Of a stretch of 44,326 bases of DNA, positions 42,780-44,326 are shown one piece after another. The stretch lies in assembly GCA_009911505.1 (NCBI GenBank), contig QXXL01000146.1, forward strand, positions 1-44,326. Direction: 5' to 3'. Position 1 is the first letter of the stretch. Each line of letters opens with the position of its first letter. Position numbers and translations under genes: made by a program. The DNA comes from Lachnospiraceae bacterium. Its GTDB lineage: Bacteria; Bacillota; Clostridia; Lachnospirales; Lachnospiraceae. The notes under the pieces are model-generated. The model did not search any database. It was not told the DNA's origin and was given only the letters and a program-made list of their open reading frames with translations.

Positions 42780-44129
42780 ATGCCAATCAAAAAGAGAAAA
42801 ACAGAACTTATGCAGGCTGTATCAGCGCTGAAAGAGGCTGACTATTCCAAAGAACCGGAACTGCGGGCAATGTACAGAAGGCTTACGGACGGAAGGCGGC
42901 AGTTTGCTGAGGTTTTTGAGAAGAACATCAAAGCAGTGATGCAGATCAGCTCACTGGATCTGGTGATGCAGCATCAGACAGAACGGATAAACGATATCTC
43001 CCACAAGGTTTCAAAGGCGGCAGAGACTATTTTCGGGACTTCCGCAGGGGATTCTTCCAACCGCCATGAGGAGATGACCAATAATATTCTAAAGGTATCG
43101 GAAGAGACGGATGAGGTTTACCAGAGGATCGAAAAGGGCCAGGAGGAGCTGACGGATATTAAAAACCTGTCCGACCAGACCATTTCCGCGTCACGCGAAA
43201 TGCAAAAGGACATGGATGAGCTGACCCGTATTATCAATCACATGAACGCGGTTATTTCAGGTATAGATTCCATATCGCTTCAGACCAATCTGCTGGCGCT
43301 TAACGCTTCCGTAGAAGCCGCAAGAGCAGGAGAGGTCGGAAAAGGATTTGCCGTTGTGGCAAGCGAGATCCGGGATCTGGCAGAAGAAACACAGAAATTG
43401 ACCGGCGACATGCGTTCCTTTGTGGAGAACATGAAAAACGCGTCCCAGAAAAGCGTCAGCAGCTCCACCGGCACGGTCACGTCCCTGGTTTCCATGGCGG
43501 ATAAGATTAAAAACGTTTGGGAATTAAATAACGAGAGCCAGGAGCACGTATCAAAGGTTAACGAATCGGTCAGCTCTATTGCAGCCGTCAGCGAAGAAAT
43601 CAGCAGTTCTATGACGGAGATGGAGAATCAGCTGCAGGACAGCACCGAATTTATGAAGACGGTAGGCGAAGAGTTAAAGCAGGCTGCCGAACCGGTTGTC
43701 GATATCGAAAAAATACTGGACGAAACCGTCAAAAAAATGGGCGGCATGGCAAAAGACGCATTCTACCATTTAGAAAACCGGGAATTTGCCAGTTATGTGA
43801 GCAATGCGATCTCTTCCCACAACGCTTGGTTGGGCAATCTGCGTAAAATGGTCACCCAGAAAAAAGTGATACCGCTGCAGCTGGATGCGTCCAAATGCGG
43901 CTTCGGCCATTTTTACTACGCCATGACACCGGATATTCCGGGCGTTCTGCCGATTTGGGAGGGGCTTGGTGCAAAACACCGGAAGTTCCATACATATGGA
44001 GCGGCGGCCATCAGCGCCATCAATGGCGGCCGTTTTGCGGAAGCAGAGAAAGTGTACCGGGAAGCAGAAGCGTATTCCCGGGAGCTAATCTCGGATTTGG
44101 AGCGGATTTTGCAGCTTGCAGAAGGATAA
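42780..44129 (+). CDS. Soluble methyl-accepting chemotaxis protein with CZB zinc-binding domain
   Basis: The 449-residue protein has no transmembrane segment or periplasmic domain. The middle (about 80-300) is a chemoreceptor coiled coil with the kinase-control tip [39 protein letters not shown] (split here into its known halves around residues 163-203). The C terminus (about 327-437) is a CZB domain, with [27 protein letters not shown] and [10 protein letters not shown] supplying the Cys and His zinc ligands. CZB receptors sense zinc and, in studied cases, respond to hypochlorite or other oxidants. Cytoplasmic location is inferred. An ATG at 42774 is only 2 nt after AGAGG, so the start is set at 42780 (8 nt). 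It is a single gene with its own promoter and terminator; no che genes are nearby. Confidence 0.9.
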   Translation: MPIKKRKTELMQAVSALKEADYSKEPELRAMYRRLTDGRRQFAEVFEKNIKAVMQISSLDLVMQHQTERINDISHKVSKAAETIFGTSAGDSSNRHEEMTNNILKVSEETDEVYQRIEKGQEELTDIKNLSDQTISASREMQKDMDELTRIINHMNAVISGIDSISLQTNLLALNASVEAARAGEVGKGFAVVASEIRDLAEETQKLTGDMRSFVENMKNASQKSVSSSTGTVTSLVSMADKIKNVWELNNESQEHVSKVNESVSSIAAVSEEISSSMTEMENQLQDSTEFMKTVGEELKQAAEPVVDIEKILDETVKKMGGMAKDAFYHLENREFASYVSNAISSHNAWLGNLRKMVTQKKVIPLQLDASKCGFGHFYYAMTPDIPGVLPIWEGLGAKHRKFHTYGAAAISAINGGRFAEAEKVYREAEAYSRELISDLERILQLAEG

Positions 44130-44142
44130 ACAGGAGTATAAA

Positions 44143-44182
44143 AAGCGGTGCAGGCGCCGGTCAGCTGGTGCCTGCACCGCTT
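44143..44182 (+). terminator. Intrinsic terminator of the chemoreceptor gene
   Basis: AAGCGGTGCAGGCGCC pairs with GGTGCCTGCACCGCTT (about 44167-44182), a long GC-rich stem. The T tract is short (CTTGT). Confidence 0.8.
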
Positions 44183-44187
44183 CTTGT

Positions 44188-44326
44188 AAAAAAAATTCAA
44201 AAAAATCAAAAAAAGTGTTGACAGACCCGAAACTCTGTGGTAATCTAATATAGCTGTCGCGGAAAACGACACAAAAACAGAAAATGCACATTGAGAACTG
44301 AACAGTGGAATAACCTTGAAAGATTC
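44188..44326 (+). promoter_or_regulatory. Strong promoter and leader, probably of an rRNA operon
   Basis: A-tract-rich DNA (44188-44215), similar to an UP element, precedes a consensus TTGACA (44218-44223), a 17-nt spacer and TAATCT (44241-44246) preceded by TGG. The transcript would start near 44253 with a TGTCG/CGACA hairpin (44255-44271). The following ATTGAGAACTGAACAG resembles sequences found in Firmicute pre-rRNA leaders and spacers. No ribosome binding site or ORF follows before the window ends. An rRNA operon is the best guess, but a tRNA or other stable RNA cannot be excluded. Confidence 0.5.

Noticed and set aside
1..44326. Insertion sequences, prophage or integrase genes, tRNA genes and CRISPR arrays
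   Set aside because: None seen: no transposase or integrase motifs, no tRNA cloverleaf recognised and no regular repeat-spacer array. The GH31 cluster is better explained by local gene duplication.

Overview
The window reads as a chromosomal segment of a low- to mid-GC Firmicute, most likely a gut Lachnospiraceae-type Clostridia member. The grounds are AGGAGG ribosome binding sites, sigma-A promoters, a DUF1653 protein, an AsnA-type asparagine synthetase, and large secreted multidomain glycosidases without LPXTG anchors. The genus cannot be fixed from the sequence alone.

Left part (1-8040) is mostly housekeeping: a DUF1653 protein; a secreted fibronectin-III protein (870-3725); a minus-strand cluster of alpha/beta hydrolase, asnA, DJ-1/PfpI protein and CYTH phosphatase; a plus-strand pair of a small membrane protein and an LspA-like peptidase; and a cold-shock protein.

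From 8068 to 40643 the window is one functional neighbourhood for N-acetylgalactosamine (GalNAc) glycoproteins. Divergent operons encode the cytoplasmic route: GalNAc-6-P deacetylase and a KbaZ-like tagatose-bisphosphate aldolase subunit on the minus strand, and AgaS isomerase/deaminase, a mannose-family PTS IIA protein and a YajC-like protein on the plus strand. An AraC-family regulator follows. Divergent from it starts the first of three paralogous secreted giants of 2127, 2417 and 2210 residues. Each has a GH31 domain resembling the alpha-N-acetylgalactosaminidase subfamily (GH31_18), then FN3, a CBM32-like domain, a dockerin-like loop, a cohesin-like domain and two or three copies of a discoidin-like module. 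Two end in an Ala-rich coiled-coil stalk plus a Lys-rich FN3-like tail; the third ends in FIVAR repeats plus an LRR_5-like tail. Between the second and third lie two secreted proteases: a subtilisin-RCC1-PPC fusion, and a papain-like protease broken by a one-base frameshift.

The inferred logic is that surface proteases and alpha-GalNAcases strip alpha-linked GalNAc (mucin Tn or blood-group A type) from glycoproteins. The sugar would enter through a PTS whose IIB, IIC and IID subunits are not in this window. The aga enzymes would then convert GalNAc-6-P to triose phosphates.

The right part (40700-44326) returns to housekeeping: a conserved small protein, radA, a soluble zinc-binding chemoreceptor, and at the edge a strong promoter and leader that look like the start of a stable-RNA (probably rRNA) operon. 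Notable regulatory structure includes an 18-nt palindrome with a compensatory base change over the -10 of the second and third GH31 genes, and a small hairpin just before the ribosome binding site of all three.
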